64,000 nucleotides of DNA from an uncultured Lachnospiraceae bacterium. Its GTDB lineage: Bacteria > Bacillota > Clostridia > Lachnospirales > Lachnospiraceae. Shown in pieces: positions 32,965 to 42,907 of this stretch. The notes beneath the pieces are model-generated. The model had not been told where the DNA came from. It did no database searches and saw only the letters and a list, made by a program, of their open reading frames with translations. The stretch lies in contig CAJTUA010000019.1 in NCBI GenBank assembly GCA_910579615.1, positions 19,395 through 83,394 of the forward strand, in the 5' to 3' direction. A program made the position numbers and the translations under genes. Each line of letters begins with the position of its first letter. Positions within the stretch are counted from its first letter, which is position 1.

Positions 32965-33639
32965 TCACAGCGCCATCAGCTTCGCCCTCGTCTCCGCGTC
33001 GAATTTTTCCATCGCATAGCGGTATGCCGTCCTCGGCATCCGCATGGAATTCGCCGCCAGATATTTCCGGACAGAATCCGGTTCCATCTGCGAGAAGCAT
33101 TTCAGCATCCACCCATACCCTTTCTGCACCAAATCATGGGAATCATACATCAGCGCGTCCGATATCCGGTATGGGTCAATCCCCGCATAATCATTTTTTA
33201 AAATGGCAGGAATCAGAATGACAGCCGCCGCCCGGCGAACCCAGAAGTCGCCGTCCTTCGTCCATTCCGCCGTCTTTGCAAAGAGCTCCTTATGCCTGCG
33301 CAGCAGCTCCCCGAAGGCATGGGTACAAAAATCATCGCAGTCACCCCAGCCGCGCACGTATTTTTTCAGCCATGCATAGAAAATATCGTATGTCTCCAAT
33401 GTATATTGCTCTTTGGCGCGGTACGCCCATTCAAAAGCGATGACTCCGAGCGCCCAGCTATGCTGTTCCAGAAGCTCTTGCGCAAGCGAAAGCACATGGG
33501 CAATCGCTTTATCGTCTATCTGGCGGTAAAGCTGTGCCGCGAGCCTGCGGATATCTCCGGTCGCGATATGCTTTCCATGCGGTACTTTCCGGGAAAGCTC
33601 ATTTACCTGCGCTGCTGCCTGCCCAACGATTGTATCCAT
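32965..33639 (-). CDS. DNA alkylation repair protein (AlkD-like HEAT-repeat family)
   Basis: About 224 residues, nearly all helical. WTKDGDFWVRRAAAVILIPAIL and the C-terminal GYGWMLKCFSQMEPDSVRKYL match the HEAT-like repeat family of AlkC/AlkD glycosylases, which remove bulky alkylated bases without flipping them. The aromatic and Asp residues of the cleft seem present but I cannot confirm activity. The ATG at 33639 follows GGAAGGGGGG. It sits downstream of fba with a terminator between, so it is probably expressed separately. Confidence 0.8.
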   Translation of the reverse strand: MDTIVGQAAAQVNELSRKVPHGKHIATGDIRRLAAQLYRQIDDKAIAHVLSLAQELLEQHSWALGVIAFEWAYRAKEQYTLETYDIFYAWLKKYVRGWGDCDDFCTHAFGELLRRHKELFAKTAEWTKDGDFWVRRAAAVILIPAILKNDYAGIDPYRISDALMYDSHDLVQKGYGWMLKCFSQMEPDSVRKYLAANSMRMPRTAYRYAMEKFDAETRAKLMAL

Positions 33640-33695
33640 CAAATCCCCCCTTCCGTTTCCCCGCAACCATAACTGCAAAAAATCCAAAAACCAAA

Positions 33696-33722
33696 AGGCC
33701 TGCATGTAAAACATACAAGCCT
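33696..33722 (-). terminator. terminator after fba
   Basis: In the minus sense AGGCTTGTATGT pairs, with G-U wobbles, with ACATGCAGGCCT across a three-base loop, followed by a T-rich run. It lies 52 bases beyond the fba stop. Confidence 0.65.
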
Positions 33723-33773
33723 ATTTGATATCTTAAAAAATCTGTTCCGAAAACCTTGTGCCCTTTTTCCCAT

Positions 33774-34637
33774 TCAGGCTTTGCCAACCGAACCAAAGAG
33801 CTCCATCTTCTCCTTTATCGTCGCCTTAATCGCCTCAAAACCCGGATTTAAGAGCTTGCGCGGGTCAAAACCCTTGCCGGAAAGGTCCTTGCCCTCCTCA
33901 ATGTACTTTCTCGTCGCTGCCGCGAAAGAAAGCTGGCATTCGGTATTTACGTTGATTTTTGCAACGCCGAGGGAGATTGCCTTCTTAATCATATCCTCCG
34001 GGATGCCGGTGCCGCCGTGCAGTACAAGCGGCATATCCCCGGTCAGCTTCTGGATGGCATCAAGCGTCTCAAAGCTTAATCCCTCCCAGTTCTCCGGATA
34101 CTTGCCGTGGATGTTTCCAATCCCAGCCGCGAGCATCGTTACGCCAAGGTCTGCAATCTGCTTGCACTCTGCCGGGTCCGCGCACTCGCCCTTGCCGATG
34201 ACACCATCCTCCTCACCGCCAATGGAGCCGACTTCCGCCTCAAGCGACATGCCCTTGTTTGCGCAAACCTCAACGAGCTCCTTTGTCTTTGCGACATTCT
34301 CTTCAATCGGATAATGGGAGCCGTCAAACATAATCGAGGAAAATCCCGCCTCGATGCACTTGTAGCATCCTTCGTAGGTTCCATGGTCAAGATGGAGCGC
34401 CACCGGAACGGTAATATTGAGCTCCTCAATCATTGCCTTTACCATCGCCGCTACGGTCTTAAATCCGGTCATATATTTCCCCGCACCCTCCGAAACACCA
34501 AGGATAATCGGGGAATTGCACTCCTGTGCGGTAAGCAGTGCCGCCTTCGTCCACTCAAGATTGTTGATGTTAAACTGGCCAACTGCATACTTTCCGGCTT
34601 TCGCCTTTACAAGCATGTCTTTTGCTGATACTAACAT
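33774..34637 (-). CDS. fba: fructose-bisphosphate aldolase, class II
   Basis: A 287-residue zinc-dependent aldolase of glycolysis and gluconeogenesis. The zinc ligands and active site are seen in ALHLDHGTYEG and VLHGGTGIPED, and the phosphate-binding NVNTECQLSFAAATRKY is near the end. The short length is typical of the Gram-positive class IIB form. The ATG at 34637 follows AAGGAGG. It lies downstream of rpoC, beyond a terminator, so it is probably an independent gene. Confidence 0.96.
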   Translation of the reverse strand: MLVSAKDMLVKAKAGKYAVGQFNINNLEWTKAALLTAQECNSPIILGVSEGAGKYMTGFKTVAAMVKAMIEELNITVPVALHLDHGTYEGCYKCIEAGFSSIMFDGSHYPIEENVAKTKELVEVCANKGMSLEAEVGSIGGEEDGVIGKGECADPAECKQIADLGVTMLAAGIGNIHGKYPENWEGLSFETLDAIQKLTGDMPLVLHGGTGIPEDMIKKAISLGVAKINVNTECQLSFAAATRKYIEEGKDLSGKGFDPRKLLNPGFEAIKATIKEKMELFGSVGKA

Positions 34638-34754
34638 TGTAAAATCCTCCTTATACAAAATCATTGTCTATAGTATACTACATCCTGTCCAAAAAATAAA
34701 CTGTTTTTGGAGAAAAACTTTTCCTGGGATTCCCACGCGCGCCCTCCTGTGCAG

Positions 34755-34790
34755 AAAAAACGGCGCAGGGGAACCCCCGCACCGTTTTTT
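34755..34790. terminator. terminator after rpoC
   Basis: AAAAAACGG-C-GC-A-GGGG pairs with CCCCGC-A-CCGTTTTTT around a short AAC loop. A and T tracts on each side allow it to stop transcription on both strands. It lies about 50 bases past the rpoC stop. Confidence 0.8.
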
Positions 34791-34841
34791 ATTGATATCG
34801 TGCTTCTTTGCATCGGATTTTGGCATCCAAAGCCCGGGGAC

Positions 34842-37800
34842 TTATTCCTCAAACTCTTCTTCGTCCTCGCTCACAGAAACCTCATCCTCATATTTCTCAT
34901 CCAACTCAATTCCATCCGGAAATGCAAGTTTTTCGAACGCTTCAACATACTCCGGCTCAAAATATTCCTCCTCAACATCTTCCGATACAAGGATTTCCTC
35001 ATTGGCATCCGAATCAAGCTTGATGTTGCGGTAGCACTTCATTCCGGTGCCTGCCGGAATCAGCTTACCTAAGATGACATTCTCTTTTAAGCCAATCAGC
35101 GGGTCAATCTTGCCCTTGATTGCCGCCTCTGTAAGCACCTTCGTTGTCTCCTGAAAGGACGCTGCCGAGAGGAAAGAATTCGTGGCAAGGGATGCCTTCG
35201 TGATTCCGAGCATGACCTGCTTGCCTTCCGGCGGCTCTAAGCCTTCTTTCGTCAGCTTTGCAACCTCATCCTCATAGTCAAGCAAATCAACCATCGCGCC
35301 CGGCAGGAATTCCGAATCCCCATTGTTCTCAATGCGCACCTTCTTTAACATCTGGCGCACGATAACTTCAATATGCTTATCGTTGATTTCAACACCCTGT
35401 AAGCGGTATACGCGCTGCACTTCATGAATCATGTAATCCTGCACGGCACGCACACCTTTAATCTTTAAGATATCGTGAGGGTTCACGCTACCTTCTGTCA
35501 GCTCGTCGCCCGCCTCAATCACCTGGTTTTCCATCACCTTGATGCGGGAACCATACGGGATAAGGTATGCCTTGGACTCGCCCGTCTCTGTGTTTGTAAC
35601 CACAACCTCACGCTTCTTTTTCGTGTCACGGATGGCAATCGTGCCGCCGAACTCCGCGATAATCGCAAGACCCTTTGGCTTTCTCGCCTCGAAAAGCTCC
35701 TCGACACGCGGGAGACCCTGCGTGATGTCATCCCCCGCAACGCCGCCGGTATGGAAGGTTCTCATGGTAAGCTGCGTACCCGGCTCACCGATGGACTGCG
35801 CCGCGATAATGCCGACTGCCTCACCGACCTGCACCGCCTGTCCGGTTGCCATGTTTGAGCCGTAGCATTTCGCGCACACGCCGACATGGGAACGGCAGGT
35901 TAAAATCGTGCGGATTTTAACCTTTGCGTCAAAGCCCGCCTCCACAATCTCCTTCTTTGCCACGATTCTTGCCGCGCGCTTCGGGGTAATCATGTGGTTT
36001 CTCTTTACAATCATCTCCCCGGCATCGTCGTAGATTGTCTCACAGGAATATCTTCCGGTGATACGTTCCTCCAGGCTTTCGATTACTTCCCTGCCGTCCG
36101 TGAATGCCTTAATCCACATGCCAGGAAGGTCTTCCATCCCCTCGGAACAGTCTGTCTCACGAATAATCTGTTCCTGTGATACATCGACAAGACGCCTTGT
36201 CAGGTAACCGGAGTCCGCCGTGCGCAGCGCTGTATCGGAAAGACCCTTGCGCGCGCCGTGCGCGGAAATAAAGTATTCCAGTACGTCAAGTCCCTCGCGG
36301 AAATTCGCCTTGATTGGCAGCTCGATGGTCTTACCGGACGTATCCGCCATAAGCCCGCGCATACCCGCCAACTGCTTAATCTGCTTTTCGGAACCGCGGG
36401 CACCGGAGTCCGCCATCATATAAATATTGTTGTATTTGTCAAGACCGCCAAGGAGCTTATGCGTAATCTCGTCATCCGCTTCTTTCCAAGTCTCAATTAC
36501 TGCCTTATAGCGCTCCTCCTCCGTCATAAGGCCGCGGCGGAAATTCTTCGCGATGCGGTCCACCGTTGCCTCCGCCTCATCGATGATCTCCTGCTTTGCC
36601 GCAGGCACTGTCATGTCGGAAATGGATACTGTCATCGCCGCGAGCGTCGAATATTTGTAGCCCATCGCCTTGATTGCGTCAAGCGTCTCCGCTGTCGTCG
36701 TCGCGCCGTGGGTATTGATACATTTCTCAAGGATTTTCTTTAACTGCTTCTTGCCGACATGGAAGTCAACCTCAAGCGCAAGGATATTCTCCTCCTTGCT
36801 GCGGTCAACAAAGCCCAAATCCTGCGGGATAATCTCGTTAAAAAGCAGGCGGCCAAGCGTTGTCTCCAAAATTTTCTCAATCGGTGTTCCGTCCGGCTTT
36901 ACACCTTTTCTCTTTACCTTGATTTTCTGGTGCAGCGTGATGGCTCCGTTCATGTGCGCAAGCAATGCGGTATTGGTATCCTCATAGTAATGTCCGAGAA
37001 GGTCGCTTGGACGGCACACAATCGTGCGCCCGGTCTTCTCGTCCACAAGGTATTTGATGTAGCTGTCCTCGTGGAACATTCCCTCGCGCTCCGCCTTGCC
37101 CGCCTGTACTGCCATATAGCTGCCCGTTAAGTCCTTGCGGATTTCATCAAGGTTCGTGTATACTTTCTCAATGCCGTCCGCAAGCTCCTTATTGTCCGAG
37201 AAATCCACCATCTTGCCCATGGTCAGATAGTAGATGCCAAGTACCATATCCTGCGAAGGTACGGCAACCGGGCCACCGTCGGACGGTTTTAGGAGATTAT
37301 TCGGCGAGAGCAGGAGGAACCGGCATTCTGCCTGTGCCTCAACGGAGAGCGGAAGATGGACTGCCATCTGGTCACCGTCGAAATCGGCATTGAACGCGGT
37401 ACATACAAGCGGGTGCAGCTTGATTGCCTTACCCTCGACAAGAACCGGCTCAAACGCCTGGATACCAAGGCGGTGCAGCGTAGGGGCACGGTTTAGCATC
37501 ACCGGGTGCTCGCGGATGACATCCTCAAGGATATCCCAGACCTCCGGTTGGAGGCGCTCCACCATCTTCTTTGCGGATTTTATATTGTGCGCGGTATTTT
37601 TTGCCACAAGCTCCTTCATGACGAACGGCTTGAAAAGCTCAATCGCCATCTCTTTTGGCAGGCCGCACTGGTAAATCTTAAGCTCCGGACCAACAACGAT
37701 AACGGAACGCCCGGAATAATCGACACGCTTTCCAAGGAGGTTCTGGCGGAAACGCCCCTGCTTTCCCTTTAACATATCCGAGAGGGATTTCAGCGGGCGG

Positions 37801-38753
37801 TTGCCAGGGCCTGTCACTGGTCTGCCGCGGCGCCCGTTGTCAATCAGGGCATCGACCGCCTCCTGCAGCATTCTCTTTTCGTTGCGCACAATGATATCCG
37901 GCGCACCGAGTTCCAAAAGCCTCTTTAAGCGGTTGTTGCGGTTGATGATGCGGCGATACAAATCATTCATATCCGAGGTCGCGAAGCGGCCGCCGTCGAG
38001 CTGTACCATCGGGCGGATATCCGGCGGAATGACCGGAATCACCGTCATAATCATCCACTCCGGCTTATTTCCGGACTCGCGGAACGCCTCAACGACCTCA
38101 AGTCTCTTGATGATGCGCGCCCTCTTCTGTCCGGTGGACTCCCGCAGACCCTTTTTCAGCTCCGCGGACTCTTTTTCAAGGTCAATCGCCTGCAAAAGCT
38201 CCATAATCGACTCCGCACCCATGCCGGCACGGAATGTATTGCCCCATTTGTCATATGCTTCACGGAACTCTTTGTCACTTAATATCTGCTTGTACTGGAG
38301 GTCTGTATTTCCTTTGTCTAATACAATATAGCTTGCAAAATAAAGCACCTTCTCAAGCACCCTCGGCGAAAGGTCAAGAATCAGACCCATACGGCTTGGG
38401 ATGCCCTTGAAATACCAGATGTGGGATACTGGTGCCGCCAGCTCGATATGTCCCATCCTCTCGCGGCGCACGCTTGCTTTCGTCACCTCAACGCCGCAGC
38501 GGTCACAGACAACACCTTTATAGCGGATTTTCTTGTACTTTCCGCAGTGGCATTCCCAGTCCTTGCTTGGTCCAAAGATTTTCTCACAGAACAGACCGTC
38601 CTTTTCCGGCTTTAAGGTTCTGTAATTGATTGTCTCCGGCTTTTTTACCTCGCCCCTTGACCACTCGCGGATTTTTTCCGGCGAAGCAAGACCAATCTTA
38701 ATCTTATCGTACGTGATTTCTTTCACGTTGTCATTTTCTACATCGTAGGACAT
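34842..38753 (-). CDS. rpoC: DNA-directed RNA polymerase subunit beta'
   Basis: A 1303-residue beta' subunit, full length for Firmicutes. The N-terminal zinc ribbon is CHCGKYKKIRYKGVVCDRCG, the catalytic Mg-binding loop is NADFDGDQMAVH, and the second zinc site includes CRSHVGVCAKCYG. The C-terminus is an acidic tail rich in Glu and Asp. It starts 60 bases after rpoB, so the two are cotranscribed. The genes that usually follow (rpsL, rpsG, fusA, tuf) are absent; fba lies here instead. Confidence 0.99.
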   Translation of the reverse strand: MSYDVENDNVKEITYDKIKIGLASPEKIREWSRGEVKKPETINYRTLKPEKDGLFCEKIFGPSKDWECHCGKYKKIRYKGVVCDRCGVEVTKASVRRERMGHIELAAPVSHIWYFKGIPSRMGLILDLSPRVLEKVLYFASYIVLDKGNTDLQYKQILSDKEFREAYDKWGNTFRAGMGAESIMELLQAIDLEKESAELKKGLRESTGQKRARIIKRLEVVEAFRESGNKPEWMIMTVIPVIPPDIRPMVQLDGGRFATSDMNDLYRRIINRNNRLKRLLELGAPDIIVRNEKRMLQEAVDALIDNGRRGRPVTGPGNRPLKSLSDMLKGKQGRFRQNLLGKRVDYSGRSVIVVGPELKIYQCGLPKEMAIELFKPFVMKELVAKNTAHNIKSAKKMVERLQPEVWDILEDVIREHPVMLNRAPTLHRLGIQAFEPVLVEGKAIKLHPLVCTAFNADFDGDQMAVHLPLSVEAQAECRFLLLSPNNLLKPSDGGPVAVPSQDMVLGIYYLTMGKMVDFSDNKELADGIEKVYTNLDEIRKDLTGSYMAVQAGKAEREGMFHEDSYIKYLVDEKTGRTIVCRPSDLLGHYYEDTNTALLAHMNGAITLHQKIKVKRKGVKPDGTPIEKILETTLGRLLFNEIIPQDLGFVDRSKEENILALEVDFHVGKKQLKKILEKCINTHGATTTAETLDAIKAMGYKYSTLAAMTVSISDMTVPAAKQEIIDEAEATVDRIAKNFRRGLMTEEERYKAVIETWKEADDEITHKLLGGLDKYNNIYMMADSGARGSEKQIKQLAGMRGLMADTSGKTIELPIKANFREGLDVLEYFISAHGARKGLSDTALRTADSGYLTRRLVDVSQEQIIRETDCSEGMEDLPGMWIKAFTDGREVIESLEERITGRYSCETIYDDAGEMIVKRNHMITPKRAARIVAKKEIVEAGFDAKVKIRTILTCRSHVGVCAKCYGSNMATGQAVQVGEAVGIIAAQSIGEPGTQLTMRTFHTGGVAGDDITQGLPRVEELFEARKPKGLAIIAEFGGTIAIRDTKKKREVVVTNTETGESKAYLIPYGSRIKVMENQVIEAGDELTEGSVNPHDILKIKGVRAVQDYMIHEVQRVYRLQGVEINDKHIEVIVRQMLKKVRIENNGDSEFLPGAMVDLLDYEDEVAKLTKEGLEPPEGKQVMLGITKASLATNSFLSAASFQETTKVLTEAAIKGKIDPLIGLKENVILGKLIPAGTGMKCYRNIKLDSDANEEILVSEDVEEEYFEPEYVEAFEKLAFPDGIELDEKYEDEVSVSEDEEEFEE

Positions 38754-38812
38754 TTATGGCACCCCTTCCGTTTGCTCTATCACAGTTCCGCTCAAAACTG
38801 AAACGGCTTCCT

Positions 38813-41800
38813 TTACTCTTCGAACTCCTCATCATCAACATCCTTAAAATCCAGACTGTCCTCCTCGAACGCGTCGAACATTTCGCCGTCCTCGACATTG
38901 ACTTCACGGTACCCTGCGTCTTCGTAGCCGTCGTCGTAATGGAAATTGTCATCCCCCTCAATCAGCGGCGTAAGCTCCGTATCGCCATAGTCAATGTTCT
39001 CCGTCATGCGGACTTCCTCGCCGTTCTCATCGAGTACCGTGACATCAAGCGCCAAGGACTGCAGCTCCTTTAAAAGTACCTTGAAGGACTCTGGAATCCC
39101 AGGCTCGGAAATGTTTTCGCCTTTGATAATCGCTTCGTAGGTCTTGACACGCCCGGTCACATCATCCGACTTCACCGTCAGGATTTCCTGCAGGATATGG
39201 GCAGCACCGTAAGCCTCAAGTGCCCAGACCTCCATCTCACCAAAGCGCTGTCCGCCGAACTGCGCCTTACCGCCGAGCGGCTGCTGTGTCACGAGGGAGT
39301 AAGGACCGGTCGAGCGCGCGTGGATTTTATCGTCTACCAGATGGTGGAGCTTTAGGTAGTGCATGAAACCAATCGTGACCGCACCGTCAAAATATTCGCC
39401 GGTACGCCCGTCGCGAAGCCTTACCTTGCCGTCGCGGTTAATCGGAACGCCCTCCCATTCCTTTCGGTATTCCTCGTTGGTCAGGAGGAATTCCATCACT
39501 TCCGGGTCAAGAATATCCTTATATTTCTTTTCAAACTCCTCGAGCGGCGTATTGACATAGTCGTTCGCCATCTCAAGGGTATCCATAATATCATTTTCAT
39601 TTGCGCCGTCAAAAATCGGGGTCGAAACCTTAAAGCCAAGTACATTTGCGGCAAGGCTTAAGTGAATTTCAAGCACCTGTCCGATGTTCATACGCGACGG
39701 TACGCCCAGAGGGTTCAGCACGATATCAAGCGGCCTGCCGTTTGGCAGGAAAGGCATATCCTCCACCGGAAGCACGCGGGAAACAACACCCTTGTTTCCG
39801 TGGCGACCTGCCATCTTGTCACCGACCTGAATCTTTCTCTTCTGCGCGATGTACACGCGAACCGTCTCATTGACACCCGGCGGCAGCTCGTCGCCGTTCT
39901 CGTGTGTAAACACCTTCGCATCCACAATAATACCGTACTCCCCGTGCGGAACGCGCAGTGAGGTGTCGCGTACCTCCCTCGCTTTCTCCCCGAAGATTGC
40001 TCGCAGAAGCCTTTCTTCCGCGGTAAGCTCCGTCTCGCCTTTCGGCGTTACCTTGCCGACTAAAATATCCCCGGCGCGAACCTCCGCACCGATGCGGATG
40101 ATGCCGCGCTCGTCCAAATCTTTTAATGCGTCGTCGCCGACACCAGGCACATCGCGCGTAATCTCCTCCGGTCCAAGCTTCGTATCGCGCGCTTCCGCCT
40201 CATACTCCTCGATGTGGATTGAGGTGTAGACATCCTGCTGCACCAGGCGCTCGGAAAGCAGGACGGCATCCTCGTAGTTGTAGCCTTCCCAGGTCATAAA
40301 GCCAATCAGCGGGTTTTTGCCGAGCGCAAGCTCACCGCCCTCGGTCGAAGGGCCGTCCGCAATAATCTGCCCCGCCTCAATGCGGTCGCCTTTGGTCACA
40401 ATCGGGCGCTGGTTGATGCAGGTGCCCTGATTGCTTCTTGTAAATTTGGTCAGGCGGTACTCGTCCTTCTCCTTGTCGTCCGTGCGAATCATAATCTTGC
40501 ACGAGGTGGAAAGCTCGACAACGCCGCCGCGCTTTGCCACAATACATGCGCCGGAATCGACCGCCGTCTTTGTCTCCATACCGGTACCGACAACCGGGGA
40601 CTCCGTAAACAGAAGCGGAACGGCCTGGCGCTGCATGTTAGAACCCATGAGGGCGCGGTTTGCGTCATCGTTTTGCAGAAACGGAATCATGGCGGTCGCC
40701 ACCGAGAATACCATGCGCGGCGACACATCCATCAAATCAATCCTGCTCTTCTGGAACAGGGAAGTCTCCGTGCGGAAACGCCCGGATACATTGTTGCTGA
40801 CAAAATATCCATCCTTATCCAGACGCTCATTCGCCTGCGCTACAATATATTTATCCTCCTCGTCCGCCGTCAGATAGACAACTTCGTCCGTGACGCGCGG
40901 ATTCTTCGGGTCGGTTTTATCCACTTTGCGGTACGGCGCCTCCACGAAACCGTACTGGTTAATCCTTGCGTAAGATGCAAGGGAGTTAATCAAACCGATG
41001 TTCGGACCTTCCGGGGTCTCAATCGGGCACATTCTTCCGTAGTGTGTGTAATGCACGTCGCGGACCTCAAACCCGGCGCGGTCCCTAGAAAGACCGCCAG
41101 GACCAAGTGCCGAGAGACGGCGGATGTTTGTCAGCTCGCTGAGCGGGTTGTTCTGGTCCATGAACTGCGAGAGCTGGGAGCTGCCGAAGAACTCCTTCAC
41201 CGCTGCCGTCACCGGTTTGATATTGATGAGCGACTGCGGGCTGATGCCCTCTAAGTCCTGCGTCGTCATGCGCTCGCGCACCACGCGCTCAAGCCTGGAA
41301 AGACCGATGCGGTACTGGTTCTGCAAAAGCTCGCCGACCGCGCGGATACGGCGGTTGCCAAGGTGGTCAATATCATCCGCATTGCCGATGCTGTACTCCA
41401 GGTGCATATTGTAATTGACGGACGCAAAAATGTCCTCCCTTGTGATATGCTTCGGAATCAGGTCCGCCACGTCGCGTTTGATTGCCGCTTTGATATCTTC
41501 AATATTGTCATTGTCGCGCAGAATGCCCTCAAGCACCGGATAATAAACATCCTCCGTGATACCGAGTTCCTTCTTGTCGCAATCCACATAAGCGTTCAGG
41601 TCCACCATAAGATTTGTAAGCACCTTAACGTTGCGCTCCTCCGTCTGCACAATGATGAACGGCAGCGCCGCATTCTGTAACTGTACTGCAATTTCCTCCG
41701 TGATGACCGTACCTGCCTCAACGACTTCCCCTGTCGTGCGGTCCACCGCATCCTCTGCCAGCGTCAGGCCGACAACACGGTTCTTTAACGCCAGTTTTTT

Positions 41801-42643
41801 ATTAAACTTGTAGCGGCCGACCTTTGCCAAATCATAGCGCCTCGGGTCAAAAAACATCGCGTTGACCAGAGTCTCCGCGCTCTCAACGGAAAGCGGCTCG
41901 CCAGGACGCAGTTTTTTGTACAACTCCAATAAACCGTCCTGATAATTATCCGACGGATCCTTCGTAAAGCTTGCCATAATTTTCGGCTCCTCGCCGAACA
42001 TGTCCTTAATCTGCTCGTTCGTGCCGATGCCGAGCGCGCGCAGCAGCACGGTAATCGGCACCTTGCGGTTGCGGTCAACGCGCACATAAAAAATATCGTT
42101 CGAGTCTGTCTCATACTCTAACCATGCACCGCGGTTCGGAATTACAGTGCAGGAATAAAGTGTCTTGCCAATCTTGTCATGTCCAATTGTATAATAAATG
42201 CCAGGGGAACGTACTAACTGGCTGACAATGACACGCTCGGCACCGTTGATGACAAACGTGCCTGTCTCCGTCATAAGTGGCAGGTCGCCCATGAAAATGT
42301 CATGCTCATTGATTTCGTCATTCTCTCGGTTATGAAGGCGCACACGTACCTTTAACGGGGCAGCGTAAGTCGCATCTCTCTCCTTGCACTGCTCAATTGA
42401 GTATTTCGCATCCTCCTCGCAGAGCTGAAAGCCGGTAAATTCAAGGCTGAGCTTACCACTGTAATCCGTGATTGGAGAGATATCCCGGAAAGCCTCATCG
42501 AGCCCTTCGTTCAGGAACCACTGGTAGGAATTTTTCTGAACCTCAATGAGATTCGGCATTTCAAGCACTTCCTTCTGCTTGGAATAACTCATCCGCATGC
42601 CCTTGCTGCCAACTTTGATTGGACGTATCCTGTTTTTATCCAT
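38813..42643 (-). CDS. rpoB: DNA-directed RNA polymerase subunit beta
   Basis: A 1276-residue beta subunit. The rifampicin-binding region is SSQLSQFMDQNNPLSELTNI followed by RRLSALGPGG. The position equivalent to E. coli His526 is Asn and that of Lys527 is Ile (codons at 41123-41128), which may lower rifampicin binding. The switch and Mg regions, such as GDKMAGRHGNKGVVSRVLP, are intact. The C-terminus is acidic. The promoter is at 42858-42886. The usual upstream neighbours rplJ and rplL are not present; purD lies upstream instead. Confidence 0.99.
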   Translation of the reverse strand: MDKNRIRPIKVGSKGMRMSYSKQKEVLEMPNLIEVQKNSYQWFLNEGLDEAFRDISPITDYSGKLSLEFTGFQLCEEDAKYSIEQCKERDATYAAPLKVRVRLHNRENDEINEHDIFMGDLPLMTETGTFVINGAERVIVSQLVRSPGIYYTIGHDKIGKTLYSCTVIPNRGAWLEYETDSNDIFYVRVDRNRKVPITVLLRALGIGTNEQIKDMFGEEPKIMASFTKDPSDNYQDGLLELYKKLRPGEPLSVESAETLVNAMFFDPRRYDLAKVGRYKFNKKLALKNRVVGLTLAEDAVDRTTGEVVEAGTVITEEIAVQLQNAALPFIIVQTEERNVKVLTNLMVDLNAYVDCDKKELGITEDVYYPVLEGILRDNDNIEDIKAAIKRDVADLIPKHITREDIFASVNYNMHLEYSIGNADDIDHLGNRRIRAVGELLQNQYRIGLSRLERVVRERMTTQDLEGISPQSLINIKPVTAAVKEFFGSSQLSQFMDQNNPLSELTNIRRLSALGPGGLSRDRAGFEVRDVHYTHYGRMCPIETPEGPNIGLINSLASYARINQYGFVEAPYRKVDKTDPKNPRVTDEVVYLTADEEDKYIVAQANERLDKDGYFVSNNVSGRFRTETSLFQKSRIDLMDVSPRMVFSVATAMIPFLQNDDANRALMGSNMQRQAVPLLFTESPVVGTGMETKTAVDSGACIVAKRGGVVELSTSCKIMIRTDDKEKDEYRLTKFTRSNQGTCINQRPIVTKGDRIEAGQIIADGPSTEGGELALGKNPLIGFMTWEGYNYEDAVLLSERLVQQDVYTSIHIEEYEAEARDTKLGPEEITRDVPGVGDDALKDLDERGIIRIGAEVRAGDILVGKVTPKGETELTAEERLLRAIFGEKAREVRDTSLRVPHGEYGIIVDAKVFTHENGDELPPGVNETVRVYIAQKRKIQVGDKMAGRHGNKGVVSRVLPVEDMPFLPNGRPLDIVLNPLGVPSRMNIGQVLEIHLSLAANVLGFKVSTPIFDGANENDIMDTLEMANDYVNTPLEEFEKKYKDILDPEVMEFLLTNEEYRKEWEGVPINRDGKVRLRDGRTGEYFDGAVTIGFMHYLKLHHLVDDKIHARSTGPYSLVTQQPLGGKAQFGGQRFGEMEVWALEAYGAAHILQEILTVKSDDVTGRVKTYEAIIKGENISEPGIPESFKVLLKELQSLALDVTVLDENGEEVRMTENIDYGDTELTPLIEGDDNFHYDDGYEDAGYREVNVEDGEMFDAFEEDSLDFKDVDDEEFEE

Positions 42644-42786
42644 TGACGTTTCACCCCTTGATTTTATAAAATCTACTTTGCCTCATCCACGCTGTACATG
42701 CCATAACAAAATAAAGTACATGCAGATGCCCTTCCCCTCAATATCTTGTGGATTCCCACATTTTTTGATATTTTTTGAAAAAGCAT

Positions 42787-42814
42787 TTGCATTTTTCCCA
42801 TACTGTGTTATAAT
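42787..42814 (+). promoter_or_regulatory. plus-strand promoter opposite the rpoB leader
   Basis: TTGCAT (42787-42792) and a perfect TATAAT (42809-42814) are spaced by 16 bases, with an A-rich GAAAAA upstream. The predicted start near 42821 runs towards the terminator at 42880. A similar promoter lies at 63891. Confidence 0.55.
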
Positions 42815-42857
42815 ATGTTTAAGTGGATTTAGAAAGCACTACAATAGCGCATTTTTC

Positions 42858-42886
42858 ATACTAACATAGGATTGTCAAACTGTCAA
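42858..42886 (-). promoter_or_regulatory. promoter of rpoBC
   Basis: On the minus strand a perfect TTGACA (42881-42886) is followed after 17 bases by TAGTAT (42858-42863), giving a leader of about 210 bases to the rpoB ATG. The -35 lies inside the stem of the plus-strand terminator at 42880-42907. Confidence 0.6.
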
Positions 42887-42907
42887 GATAAATTTGGCAG
42901 TTTTTTT
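42880..42907 (+). terminator. plus-strand intrinsic terminator
   Basis: CTGTCAA (42880-42886) pairs with TTGGCAG (42894-42900), including one G-U pair, around a 7-base loop and is followed by seven T. No annotated plus-strand gene precedes it. Confidence 0.7.

Larger units (their letters stand above)
42821..42907 (+). ncRNA. candidate small RNA antisense to the rpoB 5' leader
   Basis: No open frame explains this transcript, which would run from the promoter at 42787-42814 to the intrinsic terminator at 42880-42907, about 87 bases. Its first 30 bases would be complementary to the 5' end of the rpoB leader, whose start is predicted near 42851. The promoter and terminator are read directly; the RNA itself is inference. 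Confidence 0.4.
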
